This document shows positions 10,177-33,044 of a stretch of DNA of 64,000 nucleotides, one piece after another; the stretch's first letter is position 1, and the number at the start of each line of letters is the position of its first letter. A model generated the notes under the pieces. It was not told where the DNA came from. It searched no databases and saw only the letters and a program-made list of their open reading frames with translations. Both the position numbers and the translations under genes were made by a program. The DNA comes from Rhynchonema sp. JSB1_4 (lineage: Eukaryota; Nematoda; Chromadorea; Monhysterida; Xyalidae): assembly GCA_030248065.1 (NCBI GenBank), contig JASAMV010007783.1, positions 62,001 through 126,000 of the forward strand, given 5' to 3'.

Positions 10177-10611
10177 CACATAATAAACACTTTTTGCTGG
10201 TTTTTCTCATTATACCTATGTGAACAGACACCGTGATTGCAAAAATAGTGTAGAAAACGTGATGCAATAAATAAAACTATTTGAATTCACGCATTCAACA
10301 CGTTTTAATGTGATTGCACCACAAAGCAACAAGTTAATGGCTCCCTGTGTAAATGACACAAATTGCAACCAGTTCAGAAACATCACGAGGCGTATTTTCT
10401 ATTTTTACACACTGCCGCGTGCAAACTGATTTGCTGTGATCGCATGCTGGAAGCCATTTTCTTTGAAAAACAAAACACAGTGTTGAAGATAGGATCGTGC
10501 TCATGTTAGTCTGTCGATGTCAGTCTGTTTTTTTTTCTCCCATGCTGTAACGTTACAGAAAACGACAGACTTAAAACAAAACAGACTAACATGATAATTT
10601 CTGGTATTATA

Positions 10612-13166
10612 CTTACAATGGTGGTGAGTGGGCTTGTGGCCAAATCAAGTAGTCAATCACGTGCATTATTTTCTCGCGCTCATTTAGGGCCCATTGCTTG
10701 ATTTGACGATAAGATTTGACGACAGTAGCATGAGCCGGTGGATTGGATGGGGTATTAGAATTGTAAAGTACAGTAAATGAAACAGCAAGCTGACAAAAAT
10801 GAAGTCACGCGCGACTTCAGATATAAGCATATTGCAAACAAAACAACACGTTGTTTGCTGTTGTCGTCGAGACCCGTGCCGTTCCGCGCTTCGTACATAC
10901 AAGTGGTGCATGTTTAACAATTAGTTTGATTAATTACTAAAGCATCTTTTAACGCATGATACGACACGAAACAAGCAAAACAGTAAACTGTGTAGCACAA
11001 ATATCCATGATCGCTGTTTTGAATTAAAGACCACGTCCACTGGTAGGTACTTCTGCGGAATTTAAAACTGCGTTTGCTTCGAGATCTGCCTAAAACAAGC
11101 TTTCTCAAGCAACTCTGAGATCCAAGCCCTCTAGGTTAAAAAATTGTCTTTAATGGGATTGATAATTTTTGTGGTTTTGGAAAATAGAATTCGACCATAG
11201 GTCGGATCGGATTGGCCATTCTCTTCGGCTGTTTATTGTTAATAACTGTCAATTTTGCACCTGCCAAGGCTCATAAGAAAGGTCAGCTGTACCAGTGGCG
11301 ACTAATTTGGTGCGATACTCGATACTATACTGACCAAGATCGGTAATGTAATAACAGTTTTACCTGACTAAAATGTCCAGCTAATACTGTATATTACGTC
11401 ATCATATGTAATGTCATTAGTAGTTAAGGTTACACTTTATGACAAAGACGCAGTGTCTGCGACTGCGAGAGATATGCAACGTAATCAAGGAAGTGGTACA
11501 TAATACTGTATAATGTGTGTAGTACCTATGTAACTGGAAACAACGATTTCACGAAGAATTGCTGTCGCCAAGTACAAGATCAAACCATACTGTACATGTG
11601 ACCTACGAAGTGTGCACCCGTGTTCCAAAGGCCCGTGGCGCCGAAAAAACACAAAGGGCGCATTTATTTTCGAAAACGCAGTAATTGAAACTGCGGTGTA
11701 CATACGCCGTGTCCGAAACTCATTAAGTGACGCTGACCATACTAGACGGTCATATCGGCATATACAGTGTAAGATCGAGCAGCAAAAAGTCCCCCGAGAG
11801 AGCCACCAAGTGTTTGAAGCAACAAGCAGCAGTCACTTGACGTCACGTGGTCATCTGTCAAACTTCAGGTGCTTACATTGCTTCCTGTTGCTAAACCAGA
11901 ATCGAGTTTTAGGATCACAGATTCCCAATATAGTTTGAGCATGGAGGAGCATTGGCCTTTCCTTGAGGCTTATTTCCAAGGAAAGTCTATACTTGTGTAT
12001 TTGAGTTTCTACACACGCAAATCCTGAATAGGAAGAGCAAACTTCGATTAGGTGACACGAGACGCTTCAGTACCACCAACCTCTTCCTTATCAAGTTATC
12101 GGGAACTGACATGTACACGGTACTGTAACCCACGAACGATCTATTATCCTATCGTAAGACCATAGTACGAAAGTTTACCTTAGAACATCTTATAAAATTG
12201 GAATTCTTTTACATGAGAGGCATTATGCTTGACGCCGTTTAATCAAAACGTGGTCTTGTCGCCGTGTTGCACAGCTGACCGCGTTCATTGATCCGATTTG
12301 ACAGGAGCATAAAGTTGAATTCCTACGCAAAATAACCGTGCAGAGAAGGGATTCTCACTATTTGCCACACCCAGCTCAGAAAATTATTTTTACTTGAATA
12401 GCTTGAAATAACAATGAGGATAAATGCCAATCAAATAATTTGACATATTGAAAGAAAACTTATTCACACATAACATCGGTCTAACAATCAGATTTCAAGA
12501 TTACACAAAACCCCATTTTAAATTAATTTGAAGAAATTTTGACACGATCAAACGAGAATCGCAGCTAGAATGCAAATGTAACGTTATAGATACACATTTG
12601 AAATTTGGAAAGCACCACTTGTGAAAAAACAAATTTTCCAAAACATACATATTTTATGAAAAATAAACAACCCTTGTTTTAATTTCGACCGAATCAGTGA
12701 CCAAAGGTATAAAGAGAGAATCATACTATACAATTTTTTGATCGATCAGGCTAAACAAACAGTGAAGTTGAATGTTTTATGCAGAAAACTGTACAGAGGT
12801 ATTCAGGGCGAGAAATGCACGTGCAGAACCTAAAATATTATGGTACAGAGAAAATATGGAAATTGTGAAACATCAGAATTTGAATAGTTTGAATCGCACA
12901 CGGTAAAGCCGACACCAAAGCACACGGTACACTGATCAAAGCAGCAAAGCGAAGAAATCAGCGAGAAACGAAAGGAAGAGTATATTTGTTTAAGGTGCCA
13001 AAGGAAGCCAAATGGTAAAAGAACAGATCAAATTCAGTTCAGAAGGGAGATAATAAAATGGCTGCTAAATGGAGGTCAAAGATGCTTTATATTGAAAAGA
13101 ATGAACATAAATTCAGCAAATCAATCAATATTATCGCTTTGTGTGTGTGTCATCATCCGTGACCGA
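10612..13166. other. Intergenic, no gene seen (downstream of the COE gene)
   Basis: About 2.5 kb, AT-rich, with only chance-length frames. Presumed 3' flank of the COE gene on the minus strand. One exact TGAAACATCA at 12866-12875, about 290 bp beyond the COE stop. Confidence 0.5.
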
Positions 13167-22205
<9,039 letters not shown>

Positions 22206-24987
22206 GCTGTTGCGTCTCTGATGTTGGCGTATGAGCGATTACGCGCCAAATATGATTCCGGTGTGAATTGCGCACGAGTCTGCAAATATTATTATAATAT
22301 GGGTTGGGGGACGTGCAATGTTTTTGTTTTTATTATGCACCAGCGGGACACGGGAGCGCCACAAGTGCACCACGAGGCACACGCATGCACGCGTGATGGG
22401 CGTATACGCTTGATGTCCCCCGACGCGGGACCTTTACACCACAGTCAAACCACAGAGCGACACTTTAGAGATCTCTTACTGCCCCGAGCTCGAGGTCGCA
22501 CGCGCAAAGATGCACCACAACAGCAAATGGGGCGGAGTCGATGTTGGTGCGATGCCCCAAAACTGATGGCGCTCAGATACGAAGCAGCATAGGTACAGTA
22601 TGGGGTCCACTGGGAGTACAACTTCATTAAAAGTGCGCACGGCTTGTGCTATACGGCTGCTGCACGCAATTTGGCTGTGCACAACAGCAACAACAGGCCA
22701 GACGCACAAAATGGCCAACCGTGGTGCCGCACATGTATGGCGCTGCACCCATGTCATTGGTATCGGTCGTGCGCCGAATCCCGCGGGAAATCAAACGACA
22801 GCCAGCAGCCAACCACCAGCTACAGCCAATCAGCGCGAACGAGGCGGAGTCAGCCACATGCGCATGTGGATGTACACATGAGGAGATGAGCAGGGGCTGG
22901 CTTTGTTGCTGCCTTGCCTCTCTGTACCACAGCTTTGAAGGGTTTATCATCTTTGTGCCACACCGATGGACACGAAAGTATACGAAAACGAAGTGTGTTG
23001 CTGAAGCATAAAGCCATTGTTATGAACAGGCAATAATATACCGGGTAAAATGTTTGACACCAAACAATCGGGCCACCGACTAAGCTTGGATGTACGACTC
23101 TGAGACAGTCCCCCGAAAGCCAGGAAGGAAGCAATGGAAAAGCAATTTCATAAAAACCACACCATGGCTCGTATAAATTGTGCCCTGCCGTGCATGTGCG
23201 TGTGGCGGCGGGATATCCCCCTGCGACGCTTCTGATTCCTCAGGGTCATGTTGTTGTTCGCAAACTCGAAACCGATCGGCTGCTGCTTGAACACTGAACA
23301 CATGGCTGCCACGGGAGGCTGCAATTCTGTGTGCAGATGTTTCATGGAGGGATGGATGATGTGGGACGCCTTGTGCTAGAATGGCGAAATGGGTACTGTG
23401 GCGCGTTACCGTACACTTCATGACGGGATATTACGTGCTTGTTGTGGCAACGTTTCTTGTCGGACGAGGACACTGTACATGTATAGTTGCGTTCTGTCTT
23501 CGAAACCGTCCTCAGGCGTAGACCTATTGTATATGGGCATACAGTTCAAGCTTTAGTACACTTTTGAACCAGATCCATCACTTCCAATCACACGTGAACC
23601 ACACCCAGCAAATGAACATAAAGCACAAAGCCGTGCCGGTCGCAGCTCACAAGTCTGAAATGTCTAACTTTGAAATATATCACTTGAATTGCAGCCTCTT
23701 CCTCCACGTGCATGGTAGCGGTTGGTTGCAGCAGGAGCGGATTCGATGGGACACAGTGCTATGGCTGTGAGACACAAGTCCCTTGAATGTGATTACAAAT
23801 TTTTATGTGCTGCACGTTGTGTATGTGCGCGATACCCAAAGGAAATCGACGGCAGCCGGGCTCGAATCGAACTTTCATTTGGCTCACTCCATCCAGCGTC
23901 TATTCCCAATTCGCCGTCGCATCTCGCTCTGTTTTTCGCTTCTCTTTCTCCCTTCTCCACTTCAAGCTGTCGATTTTGTATTTTTGTTCGTTCATTCACT
24001 CATATTGCTCGCTGAATTCGGCAGTTTCGCAGGAAAAGTTTCAGTTTTTACTTTACTTGTTTCAGACAGTGTGTAATTGCCACAAACGTGAGAATTCGCA
24101 ATTTTTAAACCTCGACGCGTTGCAGTTATAGCGCTGGGTACTTCCCAATCATGCCCGGCGCTACATGTACAAGCTGGAAAGAATTTCGCCAGAACAAAAA
24201 TGGAACACCGCATAACCTGAGCACATGGAACCAGGTCAAGTGGGTTACTGTATACACGCTGTATAGTTGGGATGCGCCTCAGGCATGTTTTTAGCAGCAC
24301 GAAATCTTTCCGTTATAATTTTTATCCGTTTTCACATAAACACACACAACACGCGCTCGCGCACTAATTATTATAAGTACACGATATAAGGCATCATCGC
24401 ATCAATAATGGTGGTCATTATGTACGTGTTTATAGTGCTAGTGCAACATCAGCGTGACAGGTAGTATTGCCGGAGACCGGGGTTATATGATCAGATACAG
24501 GTTTTTGAGAACATTCTTCGTACATGACGGTTAAGGTTTATTTTGTATCACTACAGTACATCGTGCGCATAGGTGACCATTTTGCAGGCAAAATACAGTA
24601 CATACAGTATACACGCATAGCGGACAAACGCAGGCTTGATTACAATCACAACAACACGGCACAGGTATGGTACATTCTGGGTCACGACATACGGTATGAG
24701 ACACAACAAGTACATACGGTTGTTAGATAGATCGGCTCCATCTAAAGATTTCATTTTCTTAACTTCCGTCTTTTTACTGAGGCATGCCCAATTTGGAGGG
24801 TCGTCCAATGATTTTGAATTTCGAGGCGCTACCGAAAAACATCAGCGAGCCAAGGTTTGTACCGTCACCTGGCTACAACTGATGTTTCAACATCTATGCA
24901 AAAGAGTTTGGCAGACCCAACCATGATTTTCAGGATGACCCCTTGGCAAATAGCCGACTATCCAACGAGCGTACAATATCACTCTGA
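22206..24987. other. 5' flank of the COE gene, no gene seen
   Basis: 2.8 kb between the COE start codon and the next gene upstream on the same strand. Many short overlapping frames, none with a domain or splice pattern. Likely COE promoter and enhancer DNA. One TGATGTTTCA at 24880-24889 and one near-copy at 23335-23344. The boundary with the 3' untranslated region of the upstream gene is not visible. Confidence 0.45.
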
Positions 24988-27900
24988 TCATATACACTGA
25001 TGACTGGGCTGGGCAGGCCGCCCGCCGCCCCACACCCACGACCCGCCCGAGTTGCTGACTGGTGTTGGCTGCTTGTCACAAACGTCGAACGTCACTGATA
25101 GACAGGCCATCTCGTTCGTGAAGATCAACCACGGAAGGTACTTGTTCCTGTGGATTGGATGGTTGCAGATGCACTACTGTGGCTTAGACAATTTGGGATA
25201 GTGAAACGAGACTAGTTAGGTAATTGTTCATTTATGACGTCGGCGAGTTTTCACTGAAAATAAATATTTGAACAAGTGCCATTCAGCTATATGTATGTAT
25301 AAATCACCCGCTGTCTTGATATCTTTTAGAATCGCAGAGTATGTTTGAGTATTCACTCATAGAGTCCATACTGATGAGGTGAGAATTGGAGTTCCCCTGA
25401 TAAAGATCATATAACTACTGGATCAAAACTGGAATAAAAAAATGGCAGTCATTTAATAATTTTCCAGCTGCCAGTCAGACCATGAAACATCAGCTTGGAC
25501 TCACTTGTGCCAAACGTCCTTCTGATACTGGATGTACCATTCACGGAATTTCTCAAAATGGCCGTTCGATATGTTATTCCAGTTCTTCTGTCTGTCCTCG
25601 AGTTCCTCATGCCAAAGATTGTAGATCTCCTCCTCTTTCTTCGATTTTTTCAATGTTTGCGGTTCGGTAGCGTTATGGGCCAATGTGAATTTAGCGATTA
25701 CAGTGCCCTGCAAGCAAACATTGTGATTTAGTTTACGATGATCTTCAAGCAATCTACGACACATGTATATCTTTGTTCAAATTTCTCTGGATTGAATATA
25801 AAAACTATGTATGACAAACGTACATATCCGAGACTTTGTAGGGCTTCGAACGCGTTTTTGTAGCTGCCCAACTCCTCACCAGCTTTTTCGAGCAAATCTA
25901 TTTGACAATTGTTGTCTTCGTCAAAAGCGTCCCAGTCGTTGAAGCAGAACTAAAGGGGAAATAATTTCATTTTTGTGTCTGGGCGTCTAAATAAAATAAC
26001 GTTGCAAAAAAGCGGGCAGTGAATGCACTGGAATCGTATATAGTTTCTCTCATCTCGATGAGCATTAACGACTGACGAGGCCAGCTGACATAATACTACA
26101 GTGCATTCTAACATGGTTTAACAAGTTTTTACATCAGTCATGATGCTACTACGCAGCTGACACTACATTTCAGTTTAACCTTCACCAATCCAAAACAGCA
26201 CCTGCTTCTCCAGCCGATACTGTCCGGGTCCATTTGGACATTCGAGTCCTTTGAACTGATCGACTACCCGTGATTGTTGTTTGGTCAGATCAACGTCTTC
26301 GGCTTTGTCTTGTACGTTGTGCAGCTCGGTGCAGATGTCGCAGTAGTAGCTGCAAGGTACGGGTATGAAAAAAGTTAGTGGCTGTGCTGCACCGACCGGG
26401 CCGGGACCGTGTGAAAACTAAGGGACCTGACCAATAAAAACTGTTTTTTCACACAACTCTTCCATGGTTTTGATCGAAGTACGCAGCCATTACATAATTC
26501 GCGCTTATGCGCTAGTCATTTGGCACTTTGATTGTCGGTCTTCACGGGGTTTTAATAGAAGGGGATGGAGCGATCCTGATCAAGTCGTTGTTTTCAGCAA
26601 GTCTCCCATCATGGTATACACTTCTGGTCTGCATCACGTCACCACCCACCATCCATTGCCGAATCCACCACATCCATTATTGGTGGCATTCTGACAAGTG
26701 AGCTGTGAGAATTCCTGCAGATTGATCCACTGATAGTCGGCGCGGCCGAAGAACGACGGTGGCAGAGTGCCGATTGTGTCCAGGATTTGGATGACAAAGC
26801 GAATCGTGAAACATCCCGGCAGTTGGATCACTTTCGGATGGATCTCCACTGTTGATACATCGATTTTGACGTGTGTGTTTGAAGTGGAACGACCTGCATT
26901 TGAGCCGGTATATGTATTTGTGAAGCTCACTGTGCAAATGGCACCGTGGTTACGGTGAAAACTCAGGGTTGATGAATTCCCGTTGGAAACACATTGTTTT
27001 TCTTGGCATTTCTGAGAATACAAATTAATTGAAGTCCACTGTCCCCGTTTTTTGCTCAGTTTGGAAGATTAATGAAACGGTTGTTGTTACCGATGATCCC
27101 TCTCTGAAACATCGTCTTGTCAAACTTCGAAATAAAGTCTCCAGTTGAACAGCTAAATTTTTATCGCATCGAATACTTATATTGTTTGAGATTTCGGTAG
27201 ATTGGGAGCTGCAGGTTAAGGCTGTGTCAGAGGACGCCCTGTTCTCTCACCGCAATTTGTGTCGGCGGATCCCGGTATGAGCCACAATTTCTGATAGTTG
27301 CATCTGCCAGACGGGTTACGATCTCTAAAATTGGGATTGGCGGCGCCCGTCTTCCTATCAATCTGAGCACGGCATTGGGGGTCGAGCGTGTCGCATTCTG
27401 AAGAGAGCCAGGGAAAGTGTTGAAAAATTGCTTTCACCTGTATATTGTGGCGTGATCAACAACTTGCCATGATAAGTAACGTTAATTGTCCCAAACGATG
27501 AAAATTGATGTCAAACTCACTCTTCAAGCAAGTTGTTGGTCGATCAAGCGGACAATGGGGATAAAAGGCAAAAACTAAAGAATGCAAAAAATGATTGAAA
27601 ATGTGCCCCGAAGACGACTCGGTTTAACGACTGCGCCCGCGAAGCTCAACTCAACTCTTTGGTGATTGGTTATTCGTCTCAGTTAAACCGCAATCTGATT
27701 ATTGTTAAACTTGGTTGGTTATGGAGCTGAAATACTGTTACTGTTGGGTTGGTGTAGGGAGGAAGGGATAATAGTCTTCCTGATAAAATTAGAGAAATAA
27801 GCGAAACACTTTTTATATTGGTGAGATTCTGCTGAAAATTTCAGAGAGTTAAGAATGGGGTCAGTTTTGTGTGCATAAGTTTGTTAGTTTGATAAGTGTG

Positions 27901-28169
27901 CATAATTTCAGGGGCATTTCTAGTGCCCATTGTGAATGTTAGTCGATTTGAGCTAATCCAAGACGGTATTGATAAGTGCTGGAGTCACCGGGTTCGGTTG
28001 AGGATCGCCAACGACTACTCGCTTCACGCAGTCGGGCGCGACACGAGCGTGACCCGAGACAACTTGAGTCGACTTGGAGCACATCCTCAGTGTGTGGATC
28101 ACCTTGTGCCCAGCTGCAGCTCATCCACGCACATACGAACACCAGTACGTAGTCCAATGAATGTACCAT
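24988..28169 (-). CDS. Secreted cysteine-rich protein of unknown function
   Basis: Nine exons in consistent phase: 28169-27989, 27574-27521, 27397-27251, 27152-27091, 27011-26650, 26349-26202, 25949-25824, 25707-25505, 25147-24988 (TGA); 480 residues. Signal peptide about 1-22 (MVHSLDYVLVFVCAW...SWAQ). Then a cysteine-rich N-terminal half (for example PHCPLDRPTTC, CDTLDPQC, SGRCNYQKLW), a beta-rich stretch with several Asn-X-Ser/Thr sites, a tight cluster CGGFGNGCYYCDICTEL, and a charged C-terminal part rich in Glu, Lys and Trp ending KNKYLPWLIF...DVCDKQ. The pattern indicates an extracellular disulfide-bonded glycoprotein. I do not recognise the family. Several borders (the GTGACT donor of exon 1, the small exons 2 and 4) rest on phase agreement only, while exons 5 to 8 are well supported by long open frames. 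An exact TGATGTTTCA begins 12 nt inside intron 8. Confidence 0.75.
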
Positions 28170-30450
28170 GATTATCGACTGTACAGTACGTTCGATGTGT
28201 ACTGGTTACCGGCAAATAACAATCATAAATGGAATGGTAGTAGTTGGTAACGATAGTGGACTGATAGTGTTCCAATGTAACGCTCGACCCAGGCAGCACA
28301 GCCGTGTATGTTGGTGCACCCAGTTGTCTGCCCGCGATCCGTGTGTGTGTGTGTTGTCCTGGGGGGAACGGAAGGAAACGTGCCTCTCTCTGGTGGTCTG
28401 AAAGGAGTTATAATCGGTTACAGCTGGCTCTTGTGACTCACGCTGAGTTCTTCGAGGCATCAGGCAGCAGGTATGGAACAAAACTCCAAGCGCTAAATGG
28501 TCTCCCTACTCCCATAATTTCCAGCTATCTGTCAAAAGCTGGAGAAAGAAAAGAGCATGCGCAGTGTCGAAAGTGAGCCCCTCAGAATGCAATACCTATG
28601 TATACGGAGAACGAAACTTCCGCAAAGGAAAAGGGGAGTAGTATTTTTAATGTTGGGGAACAACCCGAGTATATTTCTGTACGTCGAGAAAAACCGCAAT
28701 ACCTATGTACATATACCCGATTGCACAGACCAGAAATATAGATACACACTGTTCTGCTTGTTGTTTCGAAACGATGAATTTCAAACGCACGATAAAAATA
28801 ACGAAAAAGATGTTGTGGTGGCGTGCGTGTGTGCGGAAAAACGAACTTGCAAATAATGCACAGAGAACAAGTGCATTTACAATATTTTGCGAAACAAATA
28901 TTATACATACTTATGTAGAGAGTCGAAAATGACACCAGCAGATAGGCACATGTGCAACACGCATAGAATATCGCTCAGAACTTTTCACTGACGTAGTTTG
29001 GAAGAGAGCGTTGTCGTTGCTTCAACAAATACGCAACATGCGCACAAGAGCACCGACTGGAGCGGCTATAAATCGATGATGTCTGCACTGTGTACACACG
29101 GCAATTTCAAAATGAAGATTCCGTCAAATAAACCCGTCAAATAAATAGACACACACCAAGAGAGAGAAATTTCGTTTTCTAATGTTCATACGACGTGTAT
29201 ATACACCCACATACACTGGGCTTGAGTGTGTATTTTCGACACTTTCCTTTTTTTCTGCCGCAGCAACCAAAATCGGCCGACACAACGATGATGCGGGTTG
29301 TAAACTCGGCGTAGCAAGGGACAGGTAAACAGCAGGTGTGTAAAGTACCGTCTACATGTAAGAAGTGTGCACCTCAATAAAGGTCCAAACACCCAAGTCT
29401 GGGTGGTGGCTGTGCGCTCGCACTGGGGGCGCCGAGTGGAGGGAACGCACATCATAATACTGAACTCACTTTCACCAAAGGTACGGAGTTCTCAAACGAT
29501 CATGCACAGCACTGCTAATTTGTAGACACATGAATTCACGGTGCTGTCGCGGTCGTCGGATGCTGCATTATTTCATTCCGCATTTCCTCTAGCTCTAATA
29601 GATTCCTAACAAGCCCTTTCCACCGAAAAAATAAAGGCAAACTCCTAAGAAGCCCCTCTCAAAAGGCATGGCTAAAAGATAGAAGCACCCGAATATTGGA
29701 GGAAATATGGTTGTATGTACCTATACTTCACCTGTTGTTGAAACATCAGCCAGCTCAGTATAGAATGAGCAATCCATCCGCGAGTTCCGAACGTGCACTC
29801 CGTCCGCGAGTTCGTTAGACTTCTCTCTCATTATATTACCTGCTTTTTTGACAGAAAACAATCTCAAAGGTCCGCGACGGCTCGATCTCAACCGCGACGA
29901 CACAAACTTTGCTTCGACCCTAATGATGCACAGATGAGGGCATGACAATTGAGCACAAACGCGCACGCACGCGGCAGCAATAAGAACTGGAACACAACGC
30001 ACACTCGGTGTTTCCGCATACTTTGCATGTTCAAGTATACATAGACAAACGACGTTTTTCTTGTCCCATCTTGGAGGGAAACTTTGGACAATTTTAGTTA
30101 CAAGGAACGAACATCGTGAGGCGGACGTGTTTGGTGTAGTACTCTCAAGTTTTGGGTCGAACAGAACACATCATGATGTTGAGGTAAACGTAACATGAAG
30201 AAGATCGCTGTGTGCGTGTGAGTGAACTTTGGTATTGATGAACAGTGCTGCAGAGGAACAACGGTCATGCCATTAAAAAGGGTAAAAAAGGTTTGGAAAA
30301 AGTACCCACATACAGTATAAGCAGGTTGCATATAGGAATCTCAGTCAGTCAGTAAACAATGCTCTCGTGACCATCTTTCTCGAATTCGCTGTTTCAGCAT
30401 GAAGCTTTATGCGAGTGAAAGTGAGTTTCGGAACTTGTTTTGTGCACATG
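28170..30450. other. 5' flank of the secreted cysteine-rich gene, no gene seen
   Basis: No domain-bearing or spliced gene found. Contains an exact TGAAACATCA (29739-29748) and two copies of ACCTATGTA (28594-28602, 28701-28709). Confidence 0.45.
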
Positions 30451-30927
30451 TGTACATGATTTTTTGCACTTCAATTGAAATGCGTCATTATTCTGAATGC
30501 GTGTAAACGTCAACTCGTGCATGCATTATTATAACTCATCCTGCCTCTCGCGCGTGAAATTGACTGAAATTAAATGGAGAGAAAAAATAATCGATTTACA
30601 CGTAGAAAACACATTTACAATTTTGTGCATGTAAAACATTTTAATAATGTGCAACATCATGTAAAAGAAATCGTGCACTCAAACACACGCAAATGCGCGT
30701 AGGTGGACATGCATGCACCACTGGGTGACTCAAAAGTGTCTCCCTTCCACATGACGTGTTCTAAAATTACCTAACGTAGGTGATGTTTCATGCTGGGACC
30801 TAATAGTTTGTTCAGCCGTTTATGGGTTACCTAATGTAGTTATTCTGTCGTGAACACAGATGCTATTCGAGGTTGCACATGCGTAAAGTGAAAGCGTGTG
30901 CAATTGAAGTGCAAAAACCATGTAGAC
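30451..30927. repeat. Short inverted-repeat element, MITE candidate
   Basis: TTTTTGCACTTCAATTG at 30461-30477 is exactly complementary to 30901-30917, and similarity continues outwards (TACATGA against TACATGG), giving imperfect ends of about 27 bp around a ~475-bp non-coding segment. One TGATGTTTCA lies inside at 30781-30790. Confidence 0.5.
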
Positions 30928-33044
30928 ACACACCCACAACTCATGTGACAATCATAACAATAGCCCCTAATATTTTCCGAGTGAATTTAGTGCGTGGTGC
31001 TCGTAAGGTAATCAGACCTTAATGGTCAGGTACTACAAATGCACTTGGTGAAAAAGGATGAGCCCTATTCTCCTATACATGCGGGATCTCACTGAAATCC
31101 ACCTTCACCTTCATATTTGAATCGGGCAAAAAACTGATCTGACGTCAAACTCAAAGATTGGATTATCTGTTCAGGAAAAATTTGATAATGAGCATGATAA
31201 CAATAGGATTATATGAAAGCCGCATTTACATTGTTAAACGAGTGTGATAACGCATCCGATTGTTGTGGTTACGTGCGAGACGGGAAATAGTTGAAAATTT
31301 TAGTTTCTAAAAATATTATTGATCGACACCGCGCCACGAACCGAACAAAATGTGCGAAATGTGTTCCACTTGTAGGAAAAGTGCACGAGTAAAAATAAAA
31401 ACACAGTTAAACCCTAGTGCAAAACTGGTGCGCGTTGGACAAGAACAGGCCCATGAAAATAAACATTCGAATTGCAAACCGTTCACAAATGCAATTTTGG
31501 GGAAATCTGCAAATCTGATGCAGGAACAATTCAGCACCAGACATAGCATTATGTGTGTAATCGATTTTGCGCATTATATAATTGCAGAAGTCGACTGCCG
31601 ACGACCGATTGTGATCATAAAACGGAATCTACACGATTTTCCTTTTTTCCGCTCGAACCGGCCTCGAGGGTTGGTTTCATGCACGTGGACAAGTCTTGCA
31701 CCCACGCAGTACACATGGCACCTATGCGGAAAACACGCGCACAGTTACTGGTGTACGGTATAACTACCGTCTGTCCACCTGAACTTCCTGTTTGTAGCCC
31801 CAGAAGGATTGGAGACAAATAGCCAAGTTCTAGTTGAACGTTGCGAATCTCATGTTATTTCATTTTCGGGGTCTGTTAATGGAACCGTTCAGTGTCCAAA
31901 CAGTGAAATGTCTGATTCGGTATAAAATTCCCTGGCTTCTATTCATGGTTTGGAGTTTTTGTCCATTATATACGCATTATTTAGTCAATTATCGACTATT
32001 GTTGTTATATTTATTGACGTACAGCAGCACTGGTCGGTGAAATTGACATTGCGTAATTCGCGTATTTGTGTGTGTGATGCGGATAAATCCAGGTAAAATA
32101 CAGAGCGAAAACGTGCAGAAAATGAAATATTCTGATCATTCGCAAAATAATACTTTATCTGATAATCCCATCTACACACGAATGTCTCCTTTGCTTCACA
32201 CACTACTACCACCCCGCAGCCCCGTTCAAATTTTGTGAAGGAGAAAACTTCGCTCTGGGTTTGTTATCGCTCAAAAAATTTGCATATCTTTTGCGGTTTC
32301 CAGAGGTAGCAAATAAAGTATAGTATCTAAATTGCACGACAGTGAAAGTTAAAAAGACGCAACAACAGTTTTAATTTAATTATTTTATGATGTTTTGGTT
32401 ATTTAGCATGCTTCGTGACACGGTATTTAACGAAGCGTGCTGACGTCAATTGAAATCAGCGAAAAACAGCTGATATAATTGTAAACATTACAAATTTCAT
32501 GAAATTTTTTTTGTCAGGGGTTTGTCCCGTCGTTTCAATTAAGGGACGTTAAATTCCAGGCATTTTGAATTTTGTCCCGAGGCAATGTAAAATTCAGCAT
32601 ATCCTTTTCAAATTTTAGCGCACAACTTTGTTTGGGCTTCTTCACTAAACCTCGACAAGTGGCTAAAACCGACAGAAGTTACGCAAACATCAACCTCAGT
32701 CAAACGTTTCTATTCGATTTTCGATTTGATGTGGTGTTCAGTCAACATTATTGCGGTCAGCCGGCAGTTTCGGAACACTTGAACAACAGGTAGACATTTG
32801 AAGTGTTTAGTTGTGACCAGTTAGTCACTTGCAGCCGGTTGGCAAACGGGGCGCGACTGAAATACACACAAATGAATTTGAAAAGTGCGGCCACGCGACG
32901 TCACAAAACCAGAAACATTACCGGCGGAAGCACTTGACCCAGTTTTGACAGGTTTTGGGATAAAAATACGTTGCATTGACGTCGGACACTCAGATATTAA
33001 TGCCTGCTGCCTACAGGTATCTCACAATCTTTCTGAGCTCAAGC
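30928..33044. other. 5' flank of the Kazal gene, no gene seen
   Basis: A 137-codon plus frame at 31350-31763 begins with three CXXC-spaced cysteines but has no recognisable domain, and its length is within chance expectation. Otherwise only short frames. The region probably holds the Kazal gene promoter and 5' untranslated exon(s). Confidence 0.4.

Larger units (their letters stand above)
8915..10611. mobile_element. 1.7-kb terminal-inverted-repeat element, non-autonomous
   Basis: The left arm (about 8915-9190) and right arm (about 10390-10611) are reverse complements with scattered mismatches and small indels. Shared landmarks in the same order are ATCATGTTAGTCTGTTTTGT, CAGACTGACATCGACAGAC, CATGAGCACGATCCTATCTT, CAAAGAAAATGGCTT and GCAGTGTGTAAAAAT. 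Each arm is itself a foldback: TCATGTTAGTCTGT at 8932-8945 is complementary to 9031-9044. Outermost similarity reaches TATWATACCA on both sides. The ~1.2 kb interior carries a tandem repeat, a CA-rich stretch and a tRNA-like segment but no transposase. Family not recognised. Confidence 0.75.

Noticed and set aside
9700..10236. Overlapping ~100-130-codon frames through the CA-rich stretch
   Set aside because: Low-complexity CA/TG repeats suppress stops on both strands; not genes.
31350..31763. 137-codon plus frame starting with CEMCSTC
   Set aside because: About nine frames this long are expected by chance here; no recognised zinc-finger spacing beyond the first residues.
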